The notes beneath the pieces are model-generated. The model did no database searches and had not been told where the DNA came from. It saw only the letters and a program-made list of their open reading frames with translations. Positions 9,519-18,136 of a stretch of DNA of 64,000 bases are shown piece by piece. Where the stretch lies: the NCBI GenBank assembly GCA_025360645.1, contig JANYBT010000119.1:1-64000 (forward strand), in the 5' to 3' direction. Within the stretch, counting starts at the first letter, position 1. Each line of letters starts with the position of its first letter. This DNA comes from Acidobacteriaceae bacterium (lineage in GTDB: Bacteria; Acidobacteriota; Terriglobia; Terriglobales; Acidobacteriaceae). Position numbers and translations under genes: made by a program.

Positions 9519-10745
9519 ATGCACGGTGCATCCAAACCGAAGTACCGCCTCTATCTGACAGCCTATCTCGCCGCTGTCCTGGTGCTCTACGCTGCGGTTT
9601 TTCGACTGGAGTGGGGAGCGATCAAGATCGGGTTTCCCGATTTCAGCATCTTCTATACCGCTGCCCGCATTGTGGCTTCAGGCCAGGGCAGCCAACTCTA
9701 TTCTGACCACCTTCAGGAGTCTGTGCAGCGATCTTTTTCGCCAGCCGTCGCAGTGCGCGGCTCCATGCTGCCCTATTACCATCCGCCGTTTGAAGCATTG
9801 CTGTTTCTTCCCTTGCAGTACTTGCCTTATCTGGGTGCCTATGCGGTATGGTTTGCGATCAACGCCGCCGCCGTAGTTGCAGCTTGCCTCGTCATGCGCC
9901 GTAACCTGCCGCTGCTGGCCGCGTGGCCCCGATGGCTTTGCGTGCTGGCTGGATTCGCTTACTTGCCTGTCTTCATCGCGTTGGTGCAGGGCCAGGATTC
10001 GATTCTGGTGCTGCTCAGCTACACTCTGGCCTTCGCGGCGATGCGCCATGATCGTGATTTTGCGGCTGGCGCGTGGCTCGGCTTGGGGCTGGTCAAATAC
10101 CACCTGATATTGCCTTTCGTTCTAGTGCTCGTTCTCGCGCGACGCGGCAAGTGTCTGGCTGGAATCTTGACAGTCGCAGCAGTCCTGGCCGTGCTCAGTT
10201 GGATGGCAGTTGGATGGCGTGGCCTGCTCTCTTACCCGGGATACGTCTGGCACTCGGAGCACAGCCAGAAATACGCCTGGAATGCGCTGCAAGGAGCCCG
10301 CTCAGACCTCAGCCTAGTGACGAACCTGAAGGGACTGCTTTTCAGCACGTTGCACGGTACGGATCTGGCAGTGATCCGCGTCTTGCTCGTGATTCTGTCC
10401 TTTGCGGTTCTGACCCTGGCTTACAGAGGGTGGAAGCAAGGCGCACGGCGTGGACCTCGCGGCCTGCAACTCGCGTTCGCCGCACTCGTGATTGCCACCG
10501 TTCTGGTCAGCTACCACACCTTCACCCAGGATCTTAGTCTGATCCTGCTGGCGATGGCTCTGACGCTGGACGGGCACCCCCGACCAACTCTTCTGTTATG
10601 CATCGCGGTGCTGTTTTGCGGTCCACTTTATCTGGTACTGATCACCCGCGTCGGCAACTTGCAACTCATCACGATGACCCTCCTGGTGATGTTCGCCACC
10701 ATTCTTGTCCGCCTGCGTTCGCTTGCTTTTTCCGAAACAGGATGA
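9519..10745 (+). CDS. Polytopic membrane protein, GT87/DUF2029-type glycosyltransferase family
   Basis: 408 residues with about ten predicted membrane segments. Features of the DUF2029 (GT87) family are visible: an early periplasmic loop with FPDFSIFYTAARIVASGQGSQLYS, then YYHPPFEALLFLPL, and LVQGQDSILVLLSY followed by GAWLGLGLVKYHL. Characterised members are polyprenyl-phosphate-dependent mannosyltransferases of the cell envelope; the substrate here cannot be told. It is divergent from the Tad operon and converges on the next membrane-protein gene with a 77-base overlap. Confidence 0.75.
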   Translation: MHGASKPKYRLYLTAYLAAVLVLYAAVFRLEWGAIKIGFPDFSIFYTAARIVASGQGSQLYSDHLQESVQRSFSPAVAVRGSMLPYYHPPFEALLFLPLQYLPYLGAYAVWFAINAAAVVAACLVMRRNLPLLAAWPRWLCVLAGFAYLPVFIALVQGQDSILVLLSYTLAFAAMRHDRDFAAGAWLGLGLVKYHLILPFVLVLVLARRGKCLAGILTVAAVLAVLSWMAVGWRGLLSYPGYVWHSEHSQKYAWNALQGARSDLSLVTNLKGLLFSTLHGTDLAVIRVLLVILSFAVLTLAYRGWKQGARRGPRGLQLAFAALVIATVLVSYHTFTQDLSLILLAMALTLDGHPRPTLLLCIAVLFCGPLYLVLITRVGNLQLITMTLLVMFATILVRLRSLAFSETG

Positions 10746-11577
10746 TCCCCAGCATCGGCAAATAAATCCACAGCACCGCCCATCGTCCGACCTGGGTGAA
10801 GTTCTGGGGTTGGTGATACCAACGCCATATTCCCGCTCCCCAACTGAAGCCTGCGGCCGCCAGCCACTCTCTGCGGGTCTTCGGAATCAACCACAGCACA
10901 AACGCGTCGAAGAACCAACGCTGCGGCATCACCGCCATCAGCAGCAAGACCACCGCGTCGCGGTCGCGCCAGCGCAACAGTGCCAGCAACAAGAGGGGGC
11001 CCGGCAACACCAAGAGCGGGAAAAAGTGCTGATAGTTCCCGAGTTGGAGCCACCACAGCAACGGCCACGATGGCATCCACAGCAGCGTCGCCGCCAATAC
11101 CGCGAGGCACGCCAGCAGACCAGTGCGGCTCATGCGCGTAAACGCCACCGGGAACCCGACCTGCGGTTTTGCCATCGCCGCGGGCAGCAGCCATGGCAGA
11201 AATCCCGCCGCCAGAATGAGCGGTGACCATTGCGCTGTCAACATGGCAGCCCAATACGGATATGCGAAAAAGACCAGCAGCCCCTCATACCCCTCGGCGG
11301 TCACTCCAAAGGCTAAAAGTGCCGAGCTCAGTCCAAAGAAAATGCCCGCCGCCATTTCCGCCGGCAGCAGCACAAAAGGCAGAGCGAAGACCGCTGCGGT
11401 TGCGGGATACTGTTGTAGCGGCGTGTCATAGGGATTGCGTCCCCGCAGCAAATACTGCGCCGCCCGGATGGCCCACCCGAAGTCCGCTGCCCCCTGATGA
11501 AAATGCCGCAGCAGGAACCAGCACAACGCTCCGCTGGCCACTCCCGCCACTACCGAAATGCTCAGTCGTTTTCGCAT
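10669..11577 (-). CDS. Polytopic membrane protein, GT87/DUF2029-like
   Basis: 302 residues, about eight membrane segments. The N-terminus has a signal-anchor, then DFGWAIRAAQYLLRGRNPYD and YPATAAVFALPFVLLP, followed by AQWSPLILAAGFLPWLLPAAMAKPQVG. The order (sugar-lipid loop, then a Q-x-S-x-L helix, then KPQ) resembles its two neighbours, so I place it in the same superfamily. It is shorter than the family norm of about 400. Its 3' end overlaps the convergent gene by 77 bases. Confidence 0.65.
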   Translation of the reverse strand: MRKRLSISVVAGVASGALCWFLLRHFHQGAADFGWAIRAAQYLLRGRNPYDTPLQQYPATAAVFALPFVLLPAEMAAGIFFGLSSALLAFGVTAEGYEGLLVFFAYPYWAAMLTAQWSPLILAAGFLPWLLPAAMAKPQVGFPVAFTRMSRTGLLACLAVLAATLLWMPSWPLLWWLQLGNYQHFFPLLVLPGPLLLLALLRWRDRDAVVLLLMAVMPQRWFFDAFVLWLIPKTRREWLAAAGFSWGAGIWRWYHQPQNFTQVGRWAVLWIYLPMLGIILFRKKQANAGGQEWWRTSPGGSS

Positions 11578-11597
11578 CGCGCCTTCAGCTCGCTAAG

Positions 11598-12968
11598 TTG
11601 TACCATGAACTCGCCAGTCCCTTGCTTATACGCCGATTATCTGCGCTTCTGATCGCCCTGCTACTGGGCGCAGGCTCGCTCTATTACGTGCAGCGCGTCC
11701 TCATCCCCTACCAGAAGCAGGACGCGGTCGCTCACTCCCGCCCTCGCGGCATTCTCTCCGACCTCTATCCCCGCTGGATCGGCGCTCGCGAACTTATCCT
11801 CAATCATCGTGACCCCTATGGGCCAGAGGTCACCCGCGAAATTCAGACCGGCTATTACGGACGACCCCTTGATCCTTCGTCGCCCCTCGATCCCCATGAC
11901 CAGCAAGGTTTCGCCCACCCCGTCTATGTGGCATTCCTTCTGCTCCCCACTCTCGGACTCCCCTTCACCACCGCGCAGACAATTGCGACCATCGTGTTTT
12001 TCCTGTTGACCGTCGTCAGCATCGCCCTTTGGGTTGCCCTTCTCCATCTGAGCGCTGGCCGCAGTGGCGCGCTTCTGATCGCGATTCTTACCCTGACGAG
12101 CTTGCCGGTGATCCAAGGCCTTAAGCTGCAACAGCTCTCTCTGCTGGTGGCCGCGCTGCTCGCCGTTACCGCTGCTCTGTTGGCGGGGGGCCGTTTCTTC
12201 GCCGCCGGAGTCCTGCTTGCCTTGGCCACCATCAAGCCGCAGCTCGCGCTCTTGCCAACGCTCTGGCTGCTTCTTTGGAGTTTTTCCCGCTGGCGCGAGC
12301 GGCAACGCGTCGTGTGGGGATTCACCTCCGCCCTGGCCGTTCTGCTCGCGTGCTCCGAAGCGGTTGCGCCCGGATGGATTCCGCGCTTTGCGTCCGCAGT
12401 CGCCGCGTATCGCCAGTATGCTGGCGGACACTCGATCCTGGATACTCTGCTTCCTCATCCGTTAGCGTTGATCCTCTGTCTGGCCGCGATGGCTGCCGCC
12501 GCTACCGTCTGCGCGCGCACCCGGACGGCGCTGGCCAATTCCCCGAAGTTCGCCCACTCCCTCGCGCTGGTGTTGGCCGTTACCGTTCTGATCGTCCCGA
12601 TGATTGCCTATTACAACCAGATATTGCTGCTTCCCGCGGTGCTGCTGCTCTGGAGCCGCAGGCACGAACTATGGCGGAGGGGGCTCCCCACGCAAGCAGC
12701 TTACGTGATCACTGCCGCCCTCCTGTTCTGGCCTTTTATATCCGCCACCAGCCTCTCTCTAATCTCCCTTGCTGCCTCTCCTGTCACCGCCCAAGGCTTG
12801 TGGGCGGTCCCCTTCTACACCAGCCTCTACTTTCCTGTGGCGCTGATCGGTCTGCTGCTCCTGCTCCCGCTTCACCCCCTCCTCCCGCGGCCGGCCCCTC
12901 GAATTCAACTTAGCCCTTCCCGCCAGCGCGGAATCCTGTCATCATTCTTGGAGCAGGAGCGCCAGTAA
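11598..12968 (+). CDS. Polytopic membrane protein, GT87/DUF2029-type
   Basis: About 456 residues if started at the TTG at 11598. The open frame runs further upstream, but that part is antisense to the divergent neighbour and has no family resemblance. The body has about ten membrane segments with LNHRDPYG, FAHPVYVAFLLLP, GLKLQQLSLLVAALLA and VLLALATIKPQLALLPTLW, the pattern of DUF2029 proteins. The third such gene in a row, it sits three bases upstream of the FHA-phosphatase gene and is probably co-transcribed with it. The exact start is uncertain because no good ribosome binding site is visible. Confidence 0.7.
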   Translation: MYHELASPLLIRRLSALLIALLLGAGSLYYVQRVLIPYQKQDAVAHSRPRGILSDLYPRWIGARELILNHRDPYGPEVTREIQTGYYGRPLDPSSPLDPHDQQGFAHPVYVAFLLLPTLGLPFTTAQTIATIVFFLLTVVSIALWVALLHLSAGRSGALLIAILTLTSLPVIQGLKLQQLSLLVAALLAVTAALLAGGRFFAAGVLLALATIKPQLALLPTLWLLLWSFSRWRERQRVVWGFTSALAVLLACSEAVAPGWIPRFASAVAAYRQYAGGHSILDTLLPHPLALILCLAAMAAAATVCARTRTALANSPKFAHSLALVLAVTVLIVPMIAYYNQILLLPAVLLLWSRRHELWRRGLPTQAAYVITAALLFWPFISATSLSLISLAASPVTAQGLWAVPFYTSLYFPVALIGLLLLLPLHPLLPRPAPRIQLSPSRQRGILSSFLEQERQ

Positions 12969-12971
12969 CCA

Positions 12972-14645
12972 ATGTCCACCACCCCAAGCCCGCAGCGAGA
13001 CCGAACTTCCGGCGTATTCCCAACCATGCTGTTCTCGCATGGGGATGAGCAGCGCAACATCATCCTCAACCACACTCCGTTTACTGTCGGACGCAAGGTG
13101 GATCGCGATTTGGTCTTTTCCGATCCCCGCGTCTCGCGCGAGCACGCCAAAATCGTCTTTGAGGGCGATGCATTCCATGTAATCGATGAGGGCAGCAAGC
13201 ACGGCACTTTCGTGAACGGCCAGCGGGTGGAGCGCAGCAAGTTGGAGCGCGGCGACCGAGTTGAATTTGGCGCTCCGGAGGCTGGATTCCTCATCTTCCA
13301 TCCTCTGCGCAACACCTCCAATACCGCGCGCGATTTTCTCAAGCAGCTTCCGGAGATGCACATCTCCAATGAAGCCAGCGACTTGGAAAAGCTGGTCATG
13401 TTTCTAGAAGCCGCCCGCAAGCTCAACACCACCGGCGTGCTCGACGAAATCCTGGTCACGCTGCTCGACGCCACTCTCCGCCTTACCAAAGCGGAGCGCG
13501 GCTACGTTTTTTTGCGCGATGGGACGGGGGTCTTCGGACTGGTCGCCGGTCGCAACAGTCAGGGCGAGCCCCTGCTCGACGACAAGACTATCTCGCACTC
13601 CGCGTTGGAAGAAGCAATCCGCTCGAACTCCGACTACCTGGTCACCGATACCAGTCAGTCTGTCGATCTCGCGGTCCGCCAGAGCATTGTCGCCTTCGAT
13701 CTGCGAACCGTCATTTGCATTCCGTTGCGCAAGCCGCAGGTCAAGGCCACCCGCTCGGAAGGCGAACCCGGCGACGCGGCCAGCACCGAAGTGATCGGAG
13801 CTCTCTACGTGGACTCCCGCTTCGCTTCCCGCGACATTGGCACCGTCAGCCAGGACATTCTTCGCGCCATCGCGACCGAAGCTGCCTCGCTCATCGAGAA
13901 CGCTCGACTGGTGCAGGCCGAAGAGTCGTCGCGCCGCTACCAGCAGGAACTTTCCATCGCCGCCTCCATCCAGCAGCGCCTCATGGCGGTCACCATCCCA
14001 GAAGTGCCTTTTGCCAAGCTGCGTGGACGCAATCTGTCGTGTAAAGAAATTGGGGGAGACTTCTTCGATGCCGTGAACACGCCCGAGGGCCTGGTGGCGA
14101 TCCTGGCCGACGTGAGCGGAAAGGGAGTGGCCGCAGCCTTGCTGGCTTCCATCATGCAGGGCATGATCTACTCGCACCTTGGCTCCGGCATGCCCCTCAC
14201 CGAAGTGGTGACTGCAGTGAACCGTTTCTTCACCCAAAAGCAAATCGGAGAAAAATATGCCACCATGATTGTGGCGCGACTGGGGCCTGACGGCGACGTG
14301 GAGTTCGTCAATTGCGGCCACATCCTGCCCCTAATAATTTCCAATGGCAAGGTCGAGCGACCCTCCCACGGCAACGTTCCGGTCGGCTTGCTTCCCGATA
14401 TTACTTATGAAAGCGACCGCTGCCATCTCAAACCAGGCGACCGCATGATGTTCGTCACCGATGGCGTGACCGAGGCGGAGAACGCGATGGGCGAATTCTT
14501 CGACAATCCCCGCCTGGAGGAAGTGGCCGCCACCAGCAAGTCGCTGGAAGACATACTGGCTGCGGTCTCAGACTTCTGCGCTGGCACGCCCCTCAACGAC
14601 GACTGCACGGTGGTCGAACTCATTTACACTGGCCCGCCTGCCTAG
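12972..14645 (+). CDS. FHA-GAF-PP2C (SpoIIE-type) serine phosphatase
   Basis: 557 residues. The FHA domain is at about 25-110 (FTVGRKVDRDLVFSDPRVSR, EHAKIVF, DEGSKHGTFVNG). A GAF domain at about 140-310 has LTKAERGYVFL and VICIPLR. A SpoIIE-like PP2C domain from about 335 has IGGDFFDAV, ILADVSGKGVAAALLA, NCGHILPL, FVTDGVTEAEN and DDCTVVEL; the metal-binding Asp residues are all present. The protein should bind phosphothreonine partners, sense a small molecule or partner through GAF, and dephosphorylate Ser/Thr targets such as anti-anti-sigma factors. Its stop abuts that of convergent nth. Confidence 0.93.
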   Translation: MSTTPSPQRDRTSGVFPTMLFSHGDEQRNIILNHTPFTVGRKVDRDLVFSDPRVSREHAKIVFEGDAFHVIDEGSKHGTFVNGQRVERSKLERGDRVEFGAPEAGFLIFHPLRNTSNTARDFLKQLPEMHISNEASDLEKLVMFLEAARKLNTTGVLDEILVTLLDATLRLTKAERGYVFLRDGTGVFGLVAGRNSQGEPLLDDKTISHSALEEAIRSNSDYLVTDTSQSVDLAVRQSIVAFDLRTVICIPLRKPQVKATRSEGEPGDAASTEVIGALYVDSRFASRDIGTVSQDILRAIATEAASLIENARLVQAEESSRRYQQELSIAASIQQRLMAVTIPEVPFAKLRGRNLSCKEIGGDFFDAVNTPEGLVAILADVSGKGVAAALLASIMQGMIYSHLGSGMPLTEVVTAVNRFFTQKQIGEKYATMIVARLGPDGDVEFVNCGHILPLIISNGKVERPSHGNVPVGLLPDITYESDRCHLKPGDRMMFVTDGVTEAENAMGEFFDNPRLEEVAATSKSLEDILAAVSDFCAGTPLNDDCTVVELIYTGPPA

Positions 14646-15503
14646 CTATCTGGCGTCGGCGTGCGTTTCCACTGTGCTCCACGTCTTGTCTACAGCGTGA
14701 CATAGCGCTTCCAGCGGACACTCCGCGCACTTGGGGCCTCGCGCGACACAAAGACTCCGCCCATGATGAATGATCTGATGGGAAAACAACGTCCAGTGTT
14801 CCTTCGGCACCACCTGCATCAAGTCCCGCTCGATTTTTACCGCATCTGCTTGCTTGGTCAGTTCCAGCCGCCGCGAAATTCGAGTGACGTGCGTATCCAC
14901 GACGACTCCGTCGTTCCTGCCAAACCAAGAGCCCAGCACCACGTTCGCCGTCTTGCGAGCCACCCCAGGAAGCGTGAGCAACTTCTCCATCTCGGCGGGA
15001 ACCTCGCCGCCAAACTCGCTCACTACCCGCTTTGCCGCTCCCACCACCGATTTTGACTTGTTGCGAAAAAATCCCGTGGACCTGATGTCGGGTTCCAGTT
15101 CCTCCGGCTTCAGCGCGGCAAAATGCCTTACCGTCGGATACTTGGCAAACAATCCAGGCGTCACGATATTGACTCGCACATCCGTACACTGCGCTGAGAG
15201 GATGGTCGCCACCACTAACTCCCATGCGCTGCGGTGGCGGAGAGCGCACACTACGTTCGGGTAGCGCTCATCTAGTCTCCGCAGGATTTCGTGTACCCGC
15301 GCTGGTGCCAACGGATCGTACTTGCCCACAGACTTGGCTTTCTTCCGAGGCGAAGCCGCCGCCTTGGCCGGAGGCTTCAGTCGGGGGCGCGCCTTCGTGT
15401 TCGCCGTGGGCTTCTTCAGCCCTGTCACCGGGCCGCGATTCCCCACTACGCGCTCTTGCCAGCCGCTTTTTCCCGGACGCCTCGGCATCATACCTCTCGC
15501 CAT
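14646..15503 (-). CDS. nth: Endonuclease III
   Basis: 285 residues, longer than the typical 210 because of a basic, Pro/Lys/Ala-rich N-terminal extension of about 65 residues. The DNA glycosylase core contains ATILSAQCTDVRVN, the helix-hairpin-helix LPGVARKTANVVL with the catalytic Lys, and VVDTHVTRIS with the catalytic Asp. The iron-sulfur cluster loop C-x6-C-x2-C-x5-C is complete near the C-terminus (CVARGPKCAECPLEALC). It removes oxidised pyrimidines and cuts at abasic sites in base excision repair. A start nearer the core would be possible, but the charged tail is common in relatives. Confidence 0.95.
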   Translation of the reverse strand: MARGMMPRRPGKSGWQERVVGNRGPVTGLKKPTANTKARPRLKPPAKAAASPRKKAKSVGKYDPLAPARVHEILRRLDERYPNVVCALRHRSAWELVVATILSAQCTDVRVNIVTPGLFAKYPTVRHFAALKPEELEPDIRSTGFFRNKSKSVVGAAKRVVSEFGGEVPAEMEKLLTLPGVARKTANVVLGSWFGRNDGVVVDTHVTRISRRLELTKQADAVKIERDLMQVVPKEHWTLFSHQIIHHGRSLCVARGPKCAECPLEALCHAVDKTWSTVETHADAR

Positions 15504-15673
15504 TATTCACTCTCCGGCGCTCATCGTAGCAGAGTGCAAACCCTCCTTGTATCCACCTCGGCGTGGCCGCGACTTGGGGATGCGCGCTCATTGCCAGAAC
15601 CACTAAGCTCGCAGTATGGCTGCAGGAGTTCCGCAGGTTTGACGCTCTCTGGCTCGCCTCGTTACCCTAGACC

Positions 15674-15886
15674 GTGCTCCCTGCGGCCGTCACACCCGGA
15701 CAGATCTGGCGTCACGACCAATCCGGCCGCAACTATCTGGTGACCCGGACGTACGAGCAAGATTTTGACCAATACGCCATGTTGCGGCCGGCCGCCGGCA
15801 ATGCGCCTACCGCTGATCCGCTTCGGATCCAGGTGACGATGTCGTCAGACGGCTGCTCTCTGTTAGGCTTCACTTTGGTCGCATAA
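15674..15886 (+). CDS. Small conserved-looking protein of unknown function
   Basis: 70 residues from a GTG start at 15674. The sequence begins LPAAVTPGQIWRHDQSGRNY and ends GCSLLGFTLVA; it resembles a small single-domain beta protein (W, R and Y-rich strands). I recognise no named family. It lies 24 bases before the DedA gene on the same strand and may be co-transcribed. Confidence 0.5.
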   Translation: MLPAAVTPGQIWRHDQSGRNYLVTRTYEQDFDQYAMLRPAAGNAPTADPLRIQVTMSSDGCSLLGFTLVA

Positions 15887-15910
15887 CCCCTCAGCATTGC
15901 CGAATTCCAT

Positions 15911-16537
15911 ATGACCGAACAAATCCTCGCAGTCGTCTTTATCTTCATCAAGACTGTCATTGCTGCAACTGGCTACTCCGGCATCGTCCTGCTCATGGCG
16001 ATTGAGTCCGCCTGCATCCCGCTGCCTTCCGAACTCATTATGCCGTTTGCCGGTTATCTGGTCTTCGAAGGTGCCATGAAACTTTTTTGGGTCGCCACCG
16101 CTGGAGCCATCGGTTGCAACCTGGGATCGTTGGTCGCTTATGAAATGGGCTACTATGGCGGACGGCCGCTGGTCGAAAAATATGGCCGCTGGGTCCTGCT
16201 CAGCCACCGCGAACTCGACTGGGCTGACAAATTCTTCGCGCGCTGGGGACCCGGCGCTGTGTTCGTCGGGCGGCTCTTGCCCCTCATCCGAACCTTTATC
16301 GCGTTGCCCGCCGGAATCGCCCGTATGCCCCGCCTACGCTTCCATGCGTACACCTTTCTCGGTTCCTGGCCTTGGTGCTTTGGCTTGGCGTATCTCGGGA
16401 TGAAGCTGGGCGAAAACTGGCGCTCCCTGGGAAAATATTTTCACCGCTTCGACGCTATTATCGGCGCGTTATTGGTGATGGGCGTGGTGTACTTTGTCTG
16501 GTCGCACTGGCAACACCGGCTTCGCTCGGAAAGCTGA
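15911..16537 (+). CDS. DedA family membrane protein
   Basis: 208 residues. The DedA signature is clear: GYSGIVLLMAIESACIPLPS with the conserved E-x-x-x-P-x-P-x-E pattern, AIGCNLGSLVAYEMGYYGGR, WGPGAVFVGRLLPLIRTFIA and PAGIARM. About five membrane segments are seen. Family members are inner-membrane proteins linked to lipid-carrier flipping, membrane potential and envelope homeostasis. The exact substrate here is unknown. Confidence 0.92.
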   Translation: MTEQILAVVFIFIKTVIAATGYSGIVLLMAIESACIPLPSELIMPFAGYLVFEGAMKLFWVATAGAIGCNLGSLVAYEMGYYGGRPLVEKYGRWVLLSHRELDWADKFFARWGPGAVFVGRLLPLIRTFIALPAGIARMPRLRFHAYTFLGSWPWCFGLAYLGMKLGENWRSLGKYFHRFDAIIGALLVMGVVYFVWSHWQHRLRSES

Positions 16538-16632
16538 TCAGCGCCATCCTGTGCAGTCCGGGCTTCGATAAACATCCTCGATTCTTCCCGACGCGCGCGG
16601 CCCGTGTTAGGTTTGAACTTCAAGGAGGCACC

Positions 16633-17079
16633 ATGAAACGTTATCTCTGCGCCGCCGTCCTGGCCTTGTTCCTGGCTGCGGGAGGCTCTCTCCCCATGCC
16701 CGCCCAGTCCACCTCCGGCCAGCCCTTTGTGGTCGAGTACTACTACAAGGCCAAATGGGGATCGGCCGACGAATTTTTTCGCCTCTTCAAAAAGAACCAC
16801 TACCCGCTGCTGAAGAAGCAGGTGGCGCTGGGCCGCATGCTCAAAGTCACCATGGAGCAGCCCCGCTACCACTCCACCGAAGACGGACGCTGGGATTACC
16901 GCGTCACCATCGTCTTCGCCAACTCCGCCGCTGCCAACGAACCTTTCGACGAAGACACACTCAAGAAGCAACTCTACCCCGACCAGGACGCTTACGCGCG
17001 GGAGGAGCAGCGCCGCTTCGCTATCCTCGATGCGCACTGGGACGTTCCCTTGAAGACAGTGGACTTGGAAGCGAAGTAG
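16633..17079 (+). CDS. Secreted protein of unknown function
   Basis: 148 residues. The ATG at 16633 is preceded by AAGGAGG with five-base spacing, so earlier in-frame starts (inside the DedA gene) are rejected. A signal peptide (MKRYLCAAVLALFLAAGGSL, cleavage near MPAQS) is followed by VVEYYYKAKWGSADEFFRLF and KKNHYPLLKKQ, then a charged C-terminal half. The fold resembles a small ferredoxin-like dimeric alpha/beta barrel domain, but I cannot name a family. No operon partners. Confidence 0.75.
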   Translation: MKRYLCAAVLALFLAAGGSLPMPAQSTSGQPFVVEYYYKAKWGSADEFFRLFKKNHYPLLKKQVALGRMLKVTMEQPRYHSTEDGRWDYRVTIVFANSAAANEPFDEDTLKKQLYPDQDAYAREEQRRFAILDAHWDVPLKTVDLEAK

Positions 17080-17120
17080 CGGCGACGGGACGCCCGACCT
17101 GACAGCGTGGCATGAAGTTA

Positions 17121-17150
17121 TTGACAAGCTGGCAGAGGGCGGACCATACT
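17121..17150 (+). promoter_or_regulatory. Candidate promoter of the RES-Xre toxin-antitoxin operon
   Basis: A perfect TTGACA (17121-17126) is followed 18 bases later by CATACT (17145-17150, four of six matches to the -10). Initiation would fall about seven bases on, at or next to the ATG at 17157. This supports that ATG as the antitoxin start and suggests a leaderless or nearly leaderless mRNA. Confidence 0.45.
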
Positions 17151-17156
17151 ACCACC

Positions 17157-17615
17157 ATGACAACCCATGCCGCTGCGCACCCTAGGTCGACCCGCGCCCC
17201 GCGAGCCGGGCGCCGTGGTTCCAGTATCGGCCTGCCGGCCGGACGAACCGCTGACCTCATCCGCCGCATCGAGCAGGGCCTGGAGTTCCAATCCTTGCGC
17301 CAGTTCGAGCGTTCCAGCGGATTGCCGCTGGCCGCCATCGTAGAGGTGATCGGCATCCCAGAGCGCACCCTGGCGCGCCGCCGCGCCTCGGGCCGCCTTT
17401 CGCCTGAAGAGTCGGAGCGCTTGTGGCGCCTGGCTACGGTGTTTGAGAAAGCTACGGCTTTGTTTGAAGGCGACAACGCCGCCGCCGCCCGTTGGATGGC
17501 ATCGCCGCGCAAGCAGTTTGCCGGTCAGACTGCGCTGGCGTTTTCGCGCACTGAAATTGGCGCCCGTGAGGTGGAGAACCTAATCGGACAGCTCGAGCAC
17601 GGCGTGTTCGCGTGA
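17157..17615 (+). CDS. Antitoxin of a RES-Xre toxin-antitoxin pair (MbcA/ParS/Xre type)
   Basis: 152 residues from the ATG at 17157; an ATG at 17112 in the same frame lies upstream of the likely promoter. The central region (FQSLRQFERSSGLPLAAIVE, VIGIPERTLARRRASGRLSP) is the Xre-like helix-turn-helix, and the C-terminal part (FEGDNAAAARWMASP, ALAFSRTEIGAREVENLIGQ) is the MbcA/ParS toxin-binding domain formerly called DUF2384. It should bind and neutralise the RES toxin and repress the operon. The stop overlaps the toxin start in GTGA (17612-17615). Confidence 0.93.
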   Translation: MTTHAAAHPRSTRAPRAGRRGSSIGLPAGRTADLIRRIEQGLEFQSLRQFERSSGLPLAAIVEVIGIPERTLARRRASGRLSPEESERLWRLATVFEKATALFEGDNAAAARWMASPRKQFAGQTALAFSRTEIGAREVENLIGQLEHGVFA

Positions 17616-18088
17616 GCCTGACCATCTGGCGCATCATCAAAGCCAAGCATCGCAGCACTGCTTTTTCGGGGCTGGGGGTGCGCAGCTTCGGCGGCCGCTG
17701 GAACAGTCCAGGCGTCGCCATGGTCTATCTGGCGGAGTCGCGGGCGCTGGCGGCGCTGGAGTTGCTGGTGCATCTTATGGCCGCCGACCTGCCCTCCCGC
17801 TACGTATTCATTCCGGTGGAGGTTCCGGACATCCTGGTGGAGCCTTTAGACGCCAAGCGATTGCTTAAGGATTGGCGCGCGACTCCCGCCCCCACGCGTC
17901 TGCGAGAGATGGGCGACGCTTGGCTGGCGGGTGGGTCCTCGGCCGTGTTACAAGTGCCGAGTGCCGTGGTGCCTCGCGAATTCAATTTTCTGCTGAACCC
18001 CGCACATGCCGACTCGGCCAAGCTGGTCATCGGCGATTCCGAACCCTTTGATTTCGACCTACGGCTGGCGAAATCGAAAGGCGCGTAG
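17612..18088 (+). CDS. RES domain toxin
   Basis: 158 residues from a GTG overlapping the antitoxin stop. The RES motif is complete: GLGVRSFGGRWNSPG with Arg29, VYLAES with Tyr39 and ALELLVHL with Glu50, spaced 10 and 11 residues apart as in known RES toxins. Characterised RES toxins degrade NAD+ (NAD phosphorylase or glycohydrolase activity) and stop growth. The GTGA overlap would couple toxin synthesis to antitoxin synthesis. Nothing suggests truncation or inactivation. Confidence 0.93.
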   Translation: MSLTIWRIIKAKHRSTAFSGLGVRSFGGRWNSPGVAMVYLAESRALAALELLVHLMAADLPSRYVFIPVEVPDILVEPLDAKRLLKDWRATPAPTRLREMGDAWLAGGSSAVLQVPSAVVPREFNFLLNPAHADSAKLVIGDSEPFDFDLRLAKSKGA

Positions 18089-18136
18089 CCTCCGCTGTGG
18101 TGATGCCGGATAAAAGCTACGGCAGCGAACTGCCTC

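Noticed and set aside
9302-9535. A 77-codon minus-strand frame upstream of the pilin gene
   Set aside because: It covers the Tad promoter region and overlaps the start of the divergent membrane-protein gene; no domain is visible.
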